Shown: positions 39,935 to 48,956 of the stretch, piece by piece
Numbering within the stretch: the first letter of the stretch is position 1
Layout: every line of letters begins with the position of its first letter
Assembly: GCF_024626475.1 (NCBI RefSeq)
Contig: NZ_JANKHH010000005.1
Location: forward strand, 124,001-188,000
DNA length: 64,000 nucleotides
Source: Parerythrobacter lacustris
GTDB taxonomy: Bacteria > Pseudomonadota > Alphaproteobacteria > Sphingomonadales > Sphingomonadaceae
Reading direction: 5' to 3'
The notes under the pieces: model-generated
What the model saw: only the letters and a program-made list of their open reading frames with translations
Databases searched by the model: none
Told to the model about the DNA's origin: nothing
Program-made: the position numbers and the translations under genes

Positions 39935-42322
39935 TCAGAAGCTCTGGCGAACCGTGACCCCGAAGGTCCGTGGCTGCCCTACGGTATACCCGAGCCGGGC
40001 GCGCCCGCCGCGTTCGCGGTCAAACGACAGCAGGGCGTTCTCGTCGAACACGTTGTTGACGTAGGCCACCAGCGACAATCCGCTGTCGAAGTCGACCCCG
40101 GCGCTCAGGTTGAGCAGCTGGTAATCGGGCAATTCGAGATCGACCGTGGTCGCAGCGTTCGCCGGTGCCCCGCCGAAGGGCAGACCGTGGACGAAAGTGC
40201 GCGGGTTGTTTTCCTGGTCTGCCGGCTGGGTGTAGCGCGCCCCGACATGCGAGAAGCTGGCCGAGACATAGGCATCGGCGCTCTCGCCCACCGGCCATTC
40301 GTAGCTGCCCGTCGCGGAAAACTGGAACTTCGGCACCGATGGCAGGCGGTTGCCTTCGCGGATGCCGGTCGCTGCGGTCAGCGCGCCGGGGAGCGTGGTG
40401 TCGAACTCGGCTTCGATCAGGCTGCCCGCAAAGATGAAATCGAGCCCGTCCGCCGGCGACACCCCGAACTCCGCCTCGACGCCCATGGTGTGCGCTTCGG
40501 GGACGTTGAACACGATACGCGACGAGCAGCTACCGGCATCGAGCGTGACCTGCAGGTTCTTGATATCGTTGTAGAACCCGGCGACATTGGCGTAGAAGCC
40601 GCGGCCTTGCGCCTTGGCACCGACTTCGTAGTTCCACAACGATTCGTCGTCATAGTCCTGGAACGCGCCGAACAGCGCCGCGTCGGCCGGCGAGCACAGG
40701 GTTATGTTGAGCGGATCGTTCACCCCGCCGAGGCGGAAGCCCTTCGAGGCCTGCGCGTTGAGAGTGACCGCATCGCTGACATCGTAGCTGAGCAGAATGC
40801 GCGGACTGAACCCGTCGGACCGCGTCTTGTCCGACCGGTTGTCGCCATTGGCGAACAGCCCGCCGGAAATGAACTGCCGCTCCTCGGTGAAGTCGTAATA
40901 GCGCAAGCCGACGGTCACGTCGAACGCATCGGTCAGCGCGTAGGTGCCTTCGCCGAAGATCGCGAACTGGCTGATATCGTAGGGCAGGTCGGCGTTGTAG
41001 GGCGAATCGAGATTGGCGAAGCCGTTGGCGACCGCCGCCGAAGTCCCGGCACCGAGCGTGGCATCGGTCACCGCCGCATAGCCCGGCGTGGGCAGGCGCT
41101 GGCGATAGAACCGCGATGTGTCCGAGTAGAACCCGCCGAACACCCACTGGAACGGACCTTCGTAGGCCGAAGCCAGGCGCAGTTCCTGCGTGAAGCTTTC
41201 GAGATCGGTGGTGTCGCGCAGATTGGACGGCAACAGCACGCCGGCATTGGGATAGCCGAGATCGACCGAGACCGAACCGGTCAGCGCGCTGGCATCACGG
41301 CTGACTAATATGTTGCGATTGGTATAGCTGGTCACGGAGACGACATTGATGTCGCCCCAGGTCGCGTCGATCACCAGATCGCCGAGCCAGGTTTCGTCGA
41401 CGAAAGCCTCGCGAAACTGCAGGTATTGCTCGCGCTCGCCCAGCTGGACCGGCGGTCGCGTGGTGGTGAAGCGATTGGCGTAGAGGTTGTAGATTTCCTG
41501 CCGGTTGAAGCCGTCGGCCTCGACCTTCTGGTACACCAGCCGCGGGGTGATGGTGACATCCGGCGCGACCTCGAACTTCACTGCGATGCGGCCGCCGTAG
41601 CGCTGGCCGCCATTGACATCCTCGCCGCCCGCCGGACCCTGGGCGTCGATAAAGCCGCCGTATTCGGTGAAATAGCCGACGGCGCGCACCGCGGTGCTGT
41701 CCCCCAGCGGCACATTGACCGCGCCTTTAAGGTGATAGCCGAAGTCGTCCCCGTCGACGAGGTTGAGATTGCCTTCGACCAGCCCTTCGGTGATGCCGAT
41801 TTCGGGCTGGTTGGTAATGTAACGGATCGTACCGCCGACCGAACCCGAACCGAACAGCGTGCCCTGCGGGCCGCGCAGGGTTTCGACGCGGTTGAGGTCG
41901 AACAGGTCGAGGTCGGGCGTGAACAGCGATAGCGAGATCACCGATTCGTCGAGATAGACGCCGACCTGTTCCTTGACCCCCGGCTGGTCGCGCACGACCT
42001 GCCCGGCAGAAACGCCGCGCACCGAGACCTGGCTCTGGCCCGGGCCGAGATTCTGCACCGAGAGGCCGGCGACATTGCGCGACAGATCCTCCAGCGTGAC
42101 CGCGCCCGACTTCTGGATGTCTTCCTGGGTCTGAGCATTGATCGAGAACGGCACGTCCTGGATCGTCGAATCGCGCTTGGTCGCGGTGACGATGATGAAA
42201 TCGTCTTCGTCGGTGCCCGCACCATCCTGTGCGAAGGCGGGAGTGGCAGACACAGCGAATGCGCAACCTGCTAGCAACAGTGCGCGACGATGGCGTTGAA
42301 TTTTGACGTGAGAGAGTTGCAT
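39935..42322 (-). CDS. TonB-dependent outer membrane receptor
   Basis: A 795-residue protein starting MQLSHVKIQRHRRALLLAGC at 42322, with AGGAGGA just upstream. A signal peptide ends near TPAFAQD. TonB box-like EDDFIIVTATKRDSTIQDVP leads into the plug (SVRGVSAGQVVRDQPG, RVETLRGPQGTLFGSGSVGGTIRYIT), followed by a long 22-strand barrel ending in the typical aromatic residue (TFGVTVRQSF). The length and plug style match substrate-uptake receptors of sphingomonads; the ligand is unknown. It is convergent with the GMC gene. Confidence 0.92.
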   Translation of the reverse strand: MQLSHVKIQRHRRALLLAGCAFAVSATPAFAQDGAGTDEDDFIIVTATKRDSTIQDVPFSINAQTQEDIQKSGAVTLEDLSRNVAGLSVQNLGPGQSQVSVRGVSAGQVVRDQPGVKEQVGVYLDESVISLSLFTPDLDLFDLNRVETLRGPQGTLFGSGSVGGTIRYITNQPEIGITEGLVEGNLNLVDGDDFGYHLKGAVNVPLGDSTAVRAVGYFTEYGGFIDAQGPAGGEDVNGGQRYGGRIAVKFEVAPDVTITPRLVYQKVEADGFNRQEIYNLYANRFTTTRPPVQLGEREQYLQFREAFVDETWLGDLVIDATWGDINVVSVTSYTNRNILVSRDASALTGSVSVDLGYPNAGVLLPSNLRDTTDLESFTQELRLASAYEGPFQWVFGGFYSDTSRFYRQRLPTPGYAAVTDATLGAGTSAAVANGFANLDSPYNADLPYDISQFAIFGEGTYALTDAFDVTVGLRYYDFTEERQFISGGLFANGDNRSDKTRSDGFSPRILLSYDVSDAVTLNAQASKGFRLGGVNDPLNITLCSPADAALFGAFQDYDDESLWNYEVGAKAQGRGFYANVAGFYNDIKNLQVTLDAGSCSSRIVFNVPEAHTMGVEAEFGVSPADGLDFIFAGSLIEAEFDTTLPGALTAATGIREGNRLPSVPKFQFSATGSYEWPVGESADAYVSASFSHVGARYTQPADQENNPRTFVHGLPFGGAPANAATTVDLELPDYQLLNLSAGVDFDSGLSLVAYVNNVFDENALLSFDRERGGRARLGYTVGQPRTFGVTVRQSF

Positions 42323-42460
42323 GACATCCTCCTGAGGCGGCAGTTTTTTCTGCTTCGCTGGCAAGGATGGTGAATCGCTTGGTCGCAGCGTTCAATATCT
42401 ACTGGATGCACCGGCGCGAATACTTCGACTCTGTCACCAAACCGCCACATACCAAGAAGG

Positions 42461-42497
42461 GCAAAAAAGAGGGCCGGAGCGCTTGGCTCCGGCCCTT
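42461..42497 (-). terminator. intrinsic terminator after amt
   Basis: On the reverse strand AGGGCCGGAGC and GCTCCGGCCCT form a perfect stem with a 5-nt loop, followed by CTTTTTTGCCC. It ends the glnK-amt operon. Confidence 0.85.
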
Positions 42498-42579
42498 CCG
42501 AGTTTTGTGTTCGCAGGAGGAACGTCGTGCGGCGGGAACGGGAGGGGAGAGGATCTCCCGGCCCCGCCGAACCTTGGTG

Positions 42580-43917
42580 TTAGTTGTAGGCGCGCTCGCC
42601 GTGTTCGGAGATGTCGAGCCCGTTGACTTCGCTCTCTTCATCGACCCGGAGGCCCACGGTGAGCTTGACGAGGTAACCGGCGATGAGAGTGCCAATTCCG
42701 GCCCATGCGATCGTGACGACAACGCTGAAGACCTGCACTCCGAGCTGTGCACCAAGCGCAGTCGAGCCATCGCCTGGTCCGCCGAGAAAAGGCTGGTAGA
42801 CCACAGCGGTGCCGATTGCGCCGACGATGCCGCCGATGCCGTGGATGCCGAAGGCGTCGAGCGAGTCGTCGTAGCCAAACTTCGCCTTTGCCTTGGCCAC
42901 CGCGAAGTAGCAGATGGTCGACGCAAGGATACCGAGCAGGATTGCACCGAACGGACCGCTGTTGCCTGCCGCAGGTGTCACTGCGACCAGTCCGGCGATC
43001 ACGCCGGAGCAGAAGCCGAGCGCGGAACCTTTGTGACCGGCAATCCTCTCGATTACCATCCATGTCAGTGCCCCGGCGGCTGTGGCAACGAAAGTGTTGA
43101 TCATGGCGAGACCGGCGGAGCCGTCGGCTTCGAGTGCCGAGCCGGCGTTGAACCCGAACCAGCCCACCCACAGCAGGCCGGTGCCGACCATGGTCAGCGT
43201 CAGGCTGTGCGGCGGCATCGGCTCCGACGGATAGCCACGACGCTTGCCGAGCAGGTAGGCAAGCACGAGACCAGAAACACCGGCATTGATATGCACCACA
43301 GTGCCGCCGGCAAAGTCGAGCGCGCCGTCTTCGAACAGCAGGCCGCCGCCCGCCCACACCATATGCGCGATCGGGAAATAGACGATGGTCAGCCACAGTG
43401 GCACAAAGGCCATCACCGCGCCGAACTTCATACGCTCTGCCGTGGCGCCGAGGATCAGCGCGGCGGTGATTGCAGCGAAGGTCATCTGGAAGCTGACGAA
43501 GACATATTTGCTGATGACTTCATCGGTGAAGGTCGCTGCCGTACTGGAGGCGTCCATTCCCATCAGGAAATAGCTTCCCCCGCTGACGAACATACCCAAT
43601 GTGCCCTCGTAGGTCGTGTCGCCGAAGGCGAGCGAGTAGCCCCACATCACCCAGATCAGCATGGCGAGACACGCGGTCGCGCCGATCTGCGTCATGGTCG
43701 AAAGCATATTCTTCGACCGGGTCAGGCCGCCGTAGAACAGCGCAAGGCCCGGCAGGATCATCAGCAGGACGAGGATCGTCGAGGTCATCATCCAGGCGTT
43801 GTTGCCCGGATTGGCTACCGGCTCTGCCGCTTCGGCAGCGTCCTGCGCGAAGGCCGCGGTGGAGAAGAGCGCTGCGGCGCCGAATGTGGCGGCAACACTG
43901 GCGAATTTGCGGATCAT
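42580..43917 (-). CDS. amt: ammonium transporter
   Basis: A 445-residue Amt/MEP channel starting MIRKFASVAATFGAAALFST at 43917 (AAAAAGGGG upstream). The N-terminus has a signal peptide ending near TAAFAQD. Signatures include DAASTAATFTDE-like ASSTAATFTDEVISKY, FPIAHMVWAGGGLLF, DFAGGTVVHINAGVSGLVLA (first pore His) and DDSLDAFGIHGIGGIVGAIGTA (second pore His). It imports ammonium and is inhibited by binding of GlnK, encoded 29 nt upstream. The frame is open upstream to 43950 but conserved residues begin at 43917. Confidence 0.95.
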   Translation of the reverse strand: MIRKFASVAATFGAAALFSTAAFAQDAAEAAEPVANPGNNAWMMTSTILVLLMILPGLALFYGGLTRSKNMLSTMTQIGATACLAMLIWVMWGYSLAFGDTTYEGTLGMFVSGGSYFLMGMDASSTAATFTDEVISKYVFVSFQMTFAAITAALILGATAERMKFGAVMAFVPLWLTIVYFPIAHMVWAGGGLLFEDGALDFAGGTVVHINAGVSGLVLAYLLGKRRGYPSEPMPPHSLTLTMVGTGLLWVGWFGFNAGSALEADGSAGLAMINTFVATAAGALTWMVIERIAGHKGSALGFCSGVIAGLVAVTPAAGNSGPFGAILLGILASTICYFAVAKAKAKFGYDDSLDAFGIHGIGGIVGAIGTAVVYQPFLGGPGDGSTALGAQLGVQVFSVVVTIAWAGIGTLIAGYLVKLTVGLRVDEESEVNGLDISEHGERAYN

Positions 43918-43946
43918 GGGTGTCCCCTTTTTCTCGTTGGCGCGGC

Positions 43947-44375
<429 letters not shown>

Positions 44376-44417
44376 TCAGAAGCGCATGAAAGTTGCGCGC
44401 GGGCACATTACTCGCTT

Positions 44418-44449
44418 AAAAAATGAGCATTGCCTAATTATTAGGCAAT
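44418..44449 (-). terminator. terminator overlapping the stop codon of the EEP-family gene
   Basis: On the reverse strand ATTGCCTAAT/ATTAGGCAAT is a perfect palindrome containing the TAG stop, followed 5 nt later by TTTTTT. It sits just upstream of the glnK promoter region and insulates it. Confidence 0.7.
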
Positions 44450-45135
44450 TCAAGGACGGCGAAAACCGGCAGGTGGTCGGACGCCTGTGCGGCCGTGGCA
44501 CTGTGGTGGACGCCTTGGTCGACGCAGCCCCATTCGTCCGATGTGACGATCCGGTCGAGCCGGGCAATCGGCTGGCGGCTGGGGAAGCTGCGTCCGGTAT
44601 CGAGCACATGCCACCCCGGCGCAAACTCGCGCATGGCGCCGGTGCGGTTGCCCCATTGGTTGAAGTCGCCCATCAGTACCGTCGGGCACGGCGGGGTGCA
44701 GGCATCGATGTCGGACAATATGGCGCGAATCTGGTCGCGGCGCCGCAGCCCCGACAGGTCGAGGTGGGTTCCGATGACACGAACCCTCCGCCCGTCGCAC
44801 TCGATCTCGACCCGCACCGCGCCGCGCGGCTCCAGCGTGGGCAGGTCCAGCGCATGGGCATCGAGGATTGCGAGACTGCGCCGCACCAGCATCGCATTGC
44901 CGTGCCAGCCGAGGCTACGGGGTCTTCGCGCCACCGCCGCCGGAACCCACGGCGTATCGTCGAGCGCAGCCCGCGAAAGCACCGTCGCCCGCTGGCCGAT
45001 GCGCAGGTCCACTTCCTGAAGCGCGATGATGTCGGCATCGATTTCGCGCAGCACGGCGATGATGCGATCGGGGTCGCGCCGCCGGTCGGTGCCGACGGCC
45101 TTGTGAATGTTGTAGGTGGCGAACTTCAACTGCAA
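44434..45135 (-). CDS. endonuclease/exonuclease/phosphatase family protein
   Basis: About 233 residues if translation starts at TTG 45135 (another TTG at 45129); there is no nearby ATG, and the longer open frame would run into the upstream gene. EEP motifs are clear: FATYNIHKAVGTDRRRD, IIALQEVDLR (catalytic Glu), VIGTHLDLSG, TVLMGDFNQWG (Asp/Asn pair), LDRIVTSDEW and ASDHLPVFAVLE (catalytic Asp-His). These metal-dependent enzymes cut phosphodiesters or phosphomonoesters; the substrate is unknown. Confidence 0.87.
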   Translation of the reverse strand: MQLKFATYNIHKAVGTDRRRDPDRIIAVLREIDADIIALQEVDLRIGQRATVLSRAALDDTPWVPAAVARRPRSLGWHGNAMLVRRSLAILDAHALDLPTLEPRGAVRVEIECDGRRVRVIGTHLDLSGLRRRDQIRAILSDIDACTPPCPTVLMGDFNQWGNRTGAMREFAPGWHVLDTGRSFPSRQPIARLDRIVTSDEWGCVDQGVHHSATAAQASDHLPVFAVLELPNN

Positions 45136-45142
45136 GCTTCGA

Positions 45143-45706
45143 TCAGTCCGCCTCGCCTGCGATAAAGCGGTCGGTCGGCCGCGTCGGAAGTCCGTCGATG
45201 CTGGCAATCCGCAACGCATGCTTTGCTGCCCATTCGCGCGGATTGCTGTTGGCATGCGCCTTTTTCAGCGTCTGCCGCTCGCGCTGGTACTCCATGAAGG
45301 GAACGCCCCAGCCGCAGCTCGTCTGCACGCTCTCGACCGCAATGTCGAAGATCTGCCGCGTACCCGGCAGCAGGGTGAAATGCGCGGCGAACTGCTCCCA
45401 CTCGGGATCCTGCGGCAACACCGCCCGCCCCCGGCCGTAAATGCGCAGGATCAGCGCGGGCTGCTCGAAATTGCAGAACATCACCGTGATCCGCCCGTCG
45501 GCCATCAGATGCGCGTTGGTCTCGTTGCCCGAACCCCCGAGGTCGAGATAGGCGACCCGGTCAGGCGCGAGGATACGGAACGCGTCGTATCCCTTGGGGC
45601 TGAGGTTGATCCGCGCGCCCTCTGCCGCAGTCGCGACGAAGAACACCGGCTGCTTCGCGATCATCGCGACATGGGCGTCGGTGAGCGTGTCGGAAAAATC
45701 GGCCAT
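45143..45706 (-). CDS. pyridoxamine 5'-phosphate oxidase family protein
   Basis: A 187-residue split-barrel flavoprotein starting MADFSDTLTDAHVAMIAKQP at 45706. FFVATAAEGARINLSPKGYDAF and VAYLDLGGSGNETNAHLMADGRITVMFCNFE are typical of the FMN-binding family related to PNPOx but distinct from PdxH. The cofactor and substrate are unknown. The downstream EEP gene starts 7 nt after its stop, so they probably form one transcript. The frame is open upstream through repeat DNA. Confidence 0.85.
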   Translation of the reverse strand: MADFSDTLTDAHVAMIAKQPVFFVATAAEGARINLSPKGYDAFRILAPDRVAYLDLGGSGNETNAHLMADGRITVMFCNFEQPALILRIYGRGRAVLPQDPEWEQFAAHFTLLPGTRQIFDIAVESVQTSCGWGVPFMEYQRERQTLKKAHANSNPREWAAKHALRIASIDGLPTRPTDRFIAGEAD

Positions 45707-45750
45707 ATCCGAGAGCCTACGCTGGCTACCACGCGTGGGCAAGAAGAAGG

Positions 45751-45925
45751 GTTTCACGCAGAGACCGCAGAGGAAAGGAGAGACGCGGAGATGGAGCAAG
45801 GAGCCGCAGGCACCATCATAGTCCGAGACGCCACCCTTTGGTGAAACGTATGGAAAAGTGAGTGGCTGCGCCGCCAAGTGCAACCTCTCTGCGTCCCTCT
45901 TTTCCTCTGCGGTCTCTGCGCGAAC
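45751..45925. repeat. long inverted repeat (tttcacgcagag...cgcagagg family), copy 2
   Basis: Left arm about 45751-45790 (gtttcacgcagagaccgcag...) and right arm about 45881-45925 (...ctctgcggtctctgcgcgaac) are inverted, with a 90-nt centre. Same family as 15019-15178. It occupies most of the space between the PNPOx-like gene and prfC. Confidence 0.85.
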
Positions 45926-45928
45926 CGA

Positions 45929-47461
45929 CTATCTTTCCTTCGTCGCAGAAAACACCAGTTCCGGGTTCTTTTCCTGCTGGTAGTTCACGTCCCACGGGCT
46001 GCGCGCCATGAAGACCGCATCCCCGTCGCGATCCTTGGCGAGGTTGGCGCGGTTGAAGCCCGCGAATTCCTCGATCGCCTTGGCATCACCCCTGACCCAG
46101 CGCGCGGTGGCGAAAGGTGAGGCTTCGAGCATCGCCTCGACCTTGTACTCCGCCTCGAGCCGCGAGATCAGCACTTCGAGCTGGAGCTGGCCGACCACCC
46201 CGACGATCCACTGCGCGCCGATCTCGGGGTAAAACACCTGGATCACGCCTTCTTCGCTCAGATCGTCGAGCGCCTTGCGGAGCTGCTTCGTCTTGGTCGG
46301 GTCGCGCAGCTGGACCCGGCGCAGGATTTCGGGCGCGAAATTCGGAAGGCCGGTGAAGCGGATGGCGTTCTTCTCGCTCAGCGTGTCGCCCACCCGCAGC
46401 GTACCGTGGTTCGGAATGCCGATGATGTCGCCCGCCTCGGCGGTGTCGGCCAGCTCGCGGTCCTGCGCGAAGAACAGGATCGGCGAGTGGATCGCAATCG
46501 GCTTGCCCAGCCCGCTCGGGGTCAGCTTCATGCCGCGTTTGAAGGTGCCCGAGACCTGCCGCATGAAGGCGATCCGGTCGCGGTGGTTGGGGTCCATATT
46601 GGCCTGCACCTTGAAGATGAAGCCGGTGACCTCGTCGCGCTCGGGGCTGATCTGTTCCTCGCCCGCCGGTTGCGGGCGCGGCGGCGGGGCATAGCGCGCA
46701 ATCGCTTCGATCAACTCGGTCACGCCGAAATTCTTCAGCGCCGATCCGAAATAGACCGGGGTCAGGTCGCCATTGCGGTAGGCGTCAATGTCGAACTGCG
46801 GGTAACCGATCTGCGCCAGTTCGATTTCCTCGATGAAGCGATCGGGGATCGCCGGATCGCAATCGCGCGTGCCGAGAAATTCCTTCGACGGCCCTTCCGG
46901 GCGCGCCACGCATCCTGAGGCAAAATCGAGCACGCCCTCGAACTCGCCGCCCATGCCGACCGGATAGGCCTGCGGCGAGACGTCGAGCGCCAGCATGTCG
47001 GCGATTTCGTCGAGCAATTCGAACACCGGGCGACCCTCGCGGTCGACCTTGTTGACGAAGGTGATGATCGGCACGCTGCGCAGGCGGCACACCTCGAACA
47101 GCTTGCGGGTCTGCGGCTCGATCCCCTTGGCCGCGTCGATCACCATGATCGCCGAATCGACTGCGGTAAGCGTGCGATAGGTATCTTCGGAAAAATCCTC
47201 GTGGCCCGGCGTGTCGAGCAGGTTGAAGGTGATCCCGTCCCGTTCGAACGTCATCACCGAGGACGTGACCGAAATCCCGCGCTGCTGCTCGATCTTCATC
47301 CAGTCCGACCGCGCACGCCGTGCCTGCCCGCGCGCCTTGACCTCGCCCGCCAGATGGATCGCGCCGCCTTGTAGCAGCAGCTTCTCGGTCAGCGTGGTCT
47401 TGCCCGCGTCGGGGTGCGAGATAATCGCGAAGGTGCGGCGGTTGGAAGAGATGGTGGTCAT
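45929..47461 (-). CDS. prfC: peptide chain release factor 3
   Basis: A 510-residue translational GTPase. G1 is IISHPDAGKTTLTEKLLL, G2 region RGISVTSSVMTF, G3 LLDTPGHEDFSEDTYRTL and G4 TFVNKVDREGR. ARGQARRARSDWMKIEQQRG is typical of RF3, as are DRDGDAVFMARSPWDVNYQQ and the C-terminal domain III. RF3 recycles RF1 and RF2 from the ribosome after termination. Confidence 0.95.
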   Translation of the reverse strand: MTTISSNRRTFAIISHPDAGKTTLTEKLLLQGGAIHLAGEVKARGQARRARSDWMKIEQQRGISVTSSVMTFERDGITFNLLDTPGHEDFSEDTYRTLTAVDSAIMVIDAAKGIEPQTRKLFEVCRLRSVPIITFVNKVDREGRPVFELLDEIADMLALDVSPQAYPVGMGGEFEGVLDFASGCVARPEGPSKEFLGTRDCDPAIPDRFIEEIELAQIGYPQFDIDAYRNGDLTPVYFGSALKNFGVTELIEAIARYAPPPRPQPAGEEQISPERDEVTGFIFKVQANMDPNHRDRIAFMRQVSGTFKRGMKLTPSGLGKPIAIHSPILFFAQDRELADTAEAGDIIGIPNHGTLRVGDTLSEKNAIRFTGLPNFAPEILRRVQLRDPTKTKQLRKALDDLSEEGVIQVFYPEIGAQWIVGVVGQLQLEVLISRLEAEYKVEAMLEASPFATARWVRGDAKAIEEFAGFNRANLAKDRDGDAVFMARSPWDVNYQQEKNPELVFSATKER

Positions 47462-47606
47462 CGGGCGCGCGCCTTAGCGCGGGGGGGCCACCCAGTCCAT
47501 CGCCAAGCGGCAGCATCCCTTTCCCGAAGCAGATTTCGCCGAGTTTTTTACGGTTTTTCAGTAATGTCCCAATATTCGTCGAGTTCATGTCCTATGGGGG
47601 TTGAAC

Positions 47607-48203
47607 ATGAAGTTTCGTGCAGTCTTTCTCGCCTTGGCCGGTGCCGCGCTGCTTGCCTCCTGCGGAGAGCCGGGTGCGGTGTACCAGATTCCGGCCAAGC
47701 AGATGCGCCAGCAGCTGATCGCGGCGAAGCCGCCGGCGATCCTGTTCGGTAGCCACGCGACCTCTACCCGCGCCTATCAGCGCGGGGACGGGTCGATCGT
47801 GTGGACCGTGTCGGAAGACAACGAGGCGCTGTTCCGCTTCATCGGCACGACCGAGGCGGTCGACGATCAGAGTACCAAGATCGTGCTATCGATCGCCGGG
47901 CCGACCGACGATGCGAACGATCCGGTGGCGAAGAAGTTCGACGATCACCCCCAGATTGCCAAACTCTATCTGCGGGCGATGGAGGAGGCGATCGACTCCA
48001 AGCTGACCGGGCGCACGTTCGACTTTTCGAAGTTCCGGGGCGAGATGATGGCTGCGGCCATGGCGGAAATGCCCGAGATACAGGCCCAGTTCGACGAGGC
48101 GGTCGCGACCGGCCAGAGCATGGAGCAGTCGATGCGGGATGCCGAGCGTGCCCAGGCCGACCGCGAATGGGAGCAGAGCATCGAGGCTCAAGTAGTAGAA
48201 TAG
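47607..48203 (+). CDS. hypothetical lipoprotein
   Basis: A 198-residue protein starting MKFRAVFLALAGAALLASCG at 47607 (a TTG at 47601 is in frame). The lipobox is LLASC with lipidated Cys 19. The mature protein has a beta-rich part (SIVWTVSEDNEALFRFIGTT) and a helical C-terminus (DAERAQADREWEQSIEAQ). No family is recognised. GGGGG lies about 7 nt before the ATG. It converges on the SDR gene. Confidence 0.75.
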   Translation: MKFRAVFLALAGAALLASCGEPGAVYQIPAKQMRQQLIAAKPPAILFGSHATSTRAYQRGDGSIVWTVSEDNEALFRFIGTTEAVDDQSTKIVLSIAGPTDDANDPVAKKFDDHPQIAKLYLRAMEEAIDSKLTGRTFDFSKFRGEMMAAAMAEMPEIQAQFDEAVATGQSMEQSMRDAERAQADREWEQSIEAQVVE

Positions 48204-48212
48204 GGCGTCGCG

Positions 48213-48956
48213 CTAGTCGCGCGCGACGCGAAAACCGGCGAAATCCTGATTGACCGGCATCGGTTCGAGCCGGTTGATGTTGAGATGCGGGGGCAGTTCC
48301 GCAACCCAGCGGATCATCATCGCGATGTCCTGGGCGGTCATCGGGTTCACCCGCCGATAGAGATCGTCCGACGCCTGCTGACTGCCGGTGCGCACCAGGG
48401 TAAACTCGGTTTCGACCATCCCCGGCTCGATGCTGGTCACCCGTACCCCGGTGCCGTGCAGATCGGCGCGCAGCGCGAGGGTAAAGTGGTTCACGAAGGC
48501 CTTGCTGCCGGCATAGACATTGCCGCCGGGGTAGATGTAGTTCCCCGCCACCGACCCGATCGCGACGATCGCACCCTTGCGCTCGATCAGCACGGGCAGC
48601 ATCTTGCGGGTCAGTACCACCATGGCGGTCACATTGGTGTCGATCATGGTCTGCCAGTCTTCGAGGCTGGCGTCCTGCGCGGGCGAGAGACCCTGCGCGA
48701 GCCCGGCATTGTTCACCAGCAGGTCGATCCCGGCGAAATCTGCGGGGAGGTTCGCGATAGCGTCATCCAGCGCAGCGGTATCGCGCACATCGAAGCACGC
48801 GGCGTGGACTTTGTCCGCTCCAAGCTCACCGACGAGCGCATCGAGCCGTTCCCGGCGTCGCCCGGTCGCGACGCAGCGCCACCCGCTCGCGACCAGCGCG
48901 CGGACGGTGGCTTCGCCGATCCCAGCGGTCGCCCCGGTGACGAAAGCGGTCTTCAT
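48213..48956 (-). CDS. SDR family oxidoreductase (YdfG-like)
   Basis: A 247-residue short-chain dehydrogenase. NADP-binding GATAGIGEATVRAL, conserved LVNNAGLAQG (NNAG), catalytic GSVAGNYIYPGGNVYAGSKAF (Ser, Tyr, Lys) and SIEPGMVETEF define a classical SDR close to YdfG, which reduces 3-hydroxy acids and malonic semialdehyde. Its start overlaps the pheT stop (ATGA), so it is translated from the phe operon. Confidence 0.92.
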   Translation of the reverse strand: MKTAFVTGATAGIGEATVRALVASGWRCVATGRRRERLDALVGELGADKVHAACFDVRDTAALDDAIANLPADFAGIDLLVNNAGLAQGLSPAQDASLEDWQTMIDTNVTAMVVLTRKMLPVLIERKGAIVAIGSVAGNYIYPGGNVYAGSKAFVNHFTLALRADLHGTGVRVTSIEPGMVETEFTLVRTGSQQASDDLYRRVNPMTAQDIAMMIRWVAELPPHLNINRLEPMPVNQDFAGFRVARD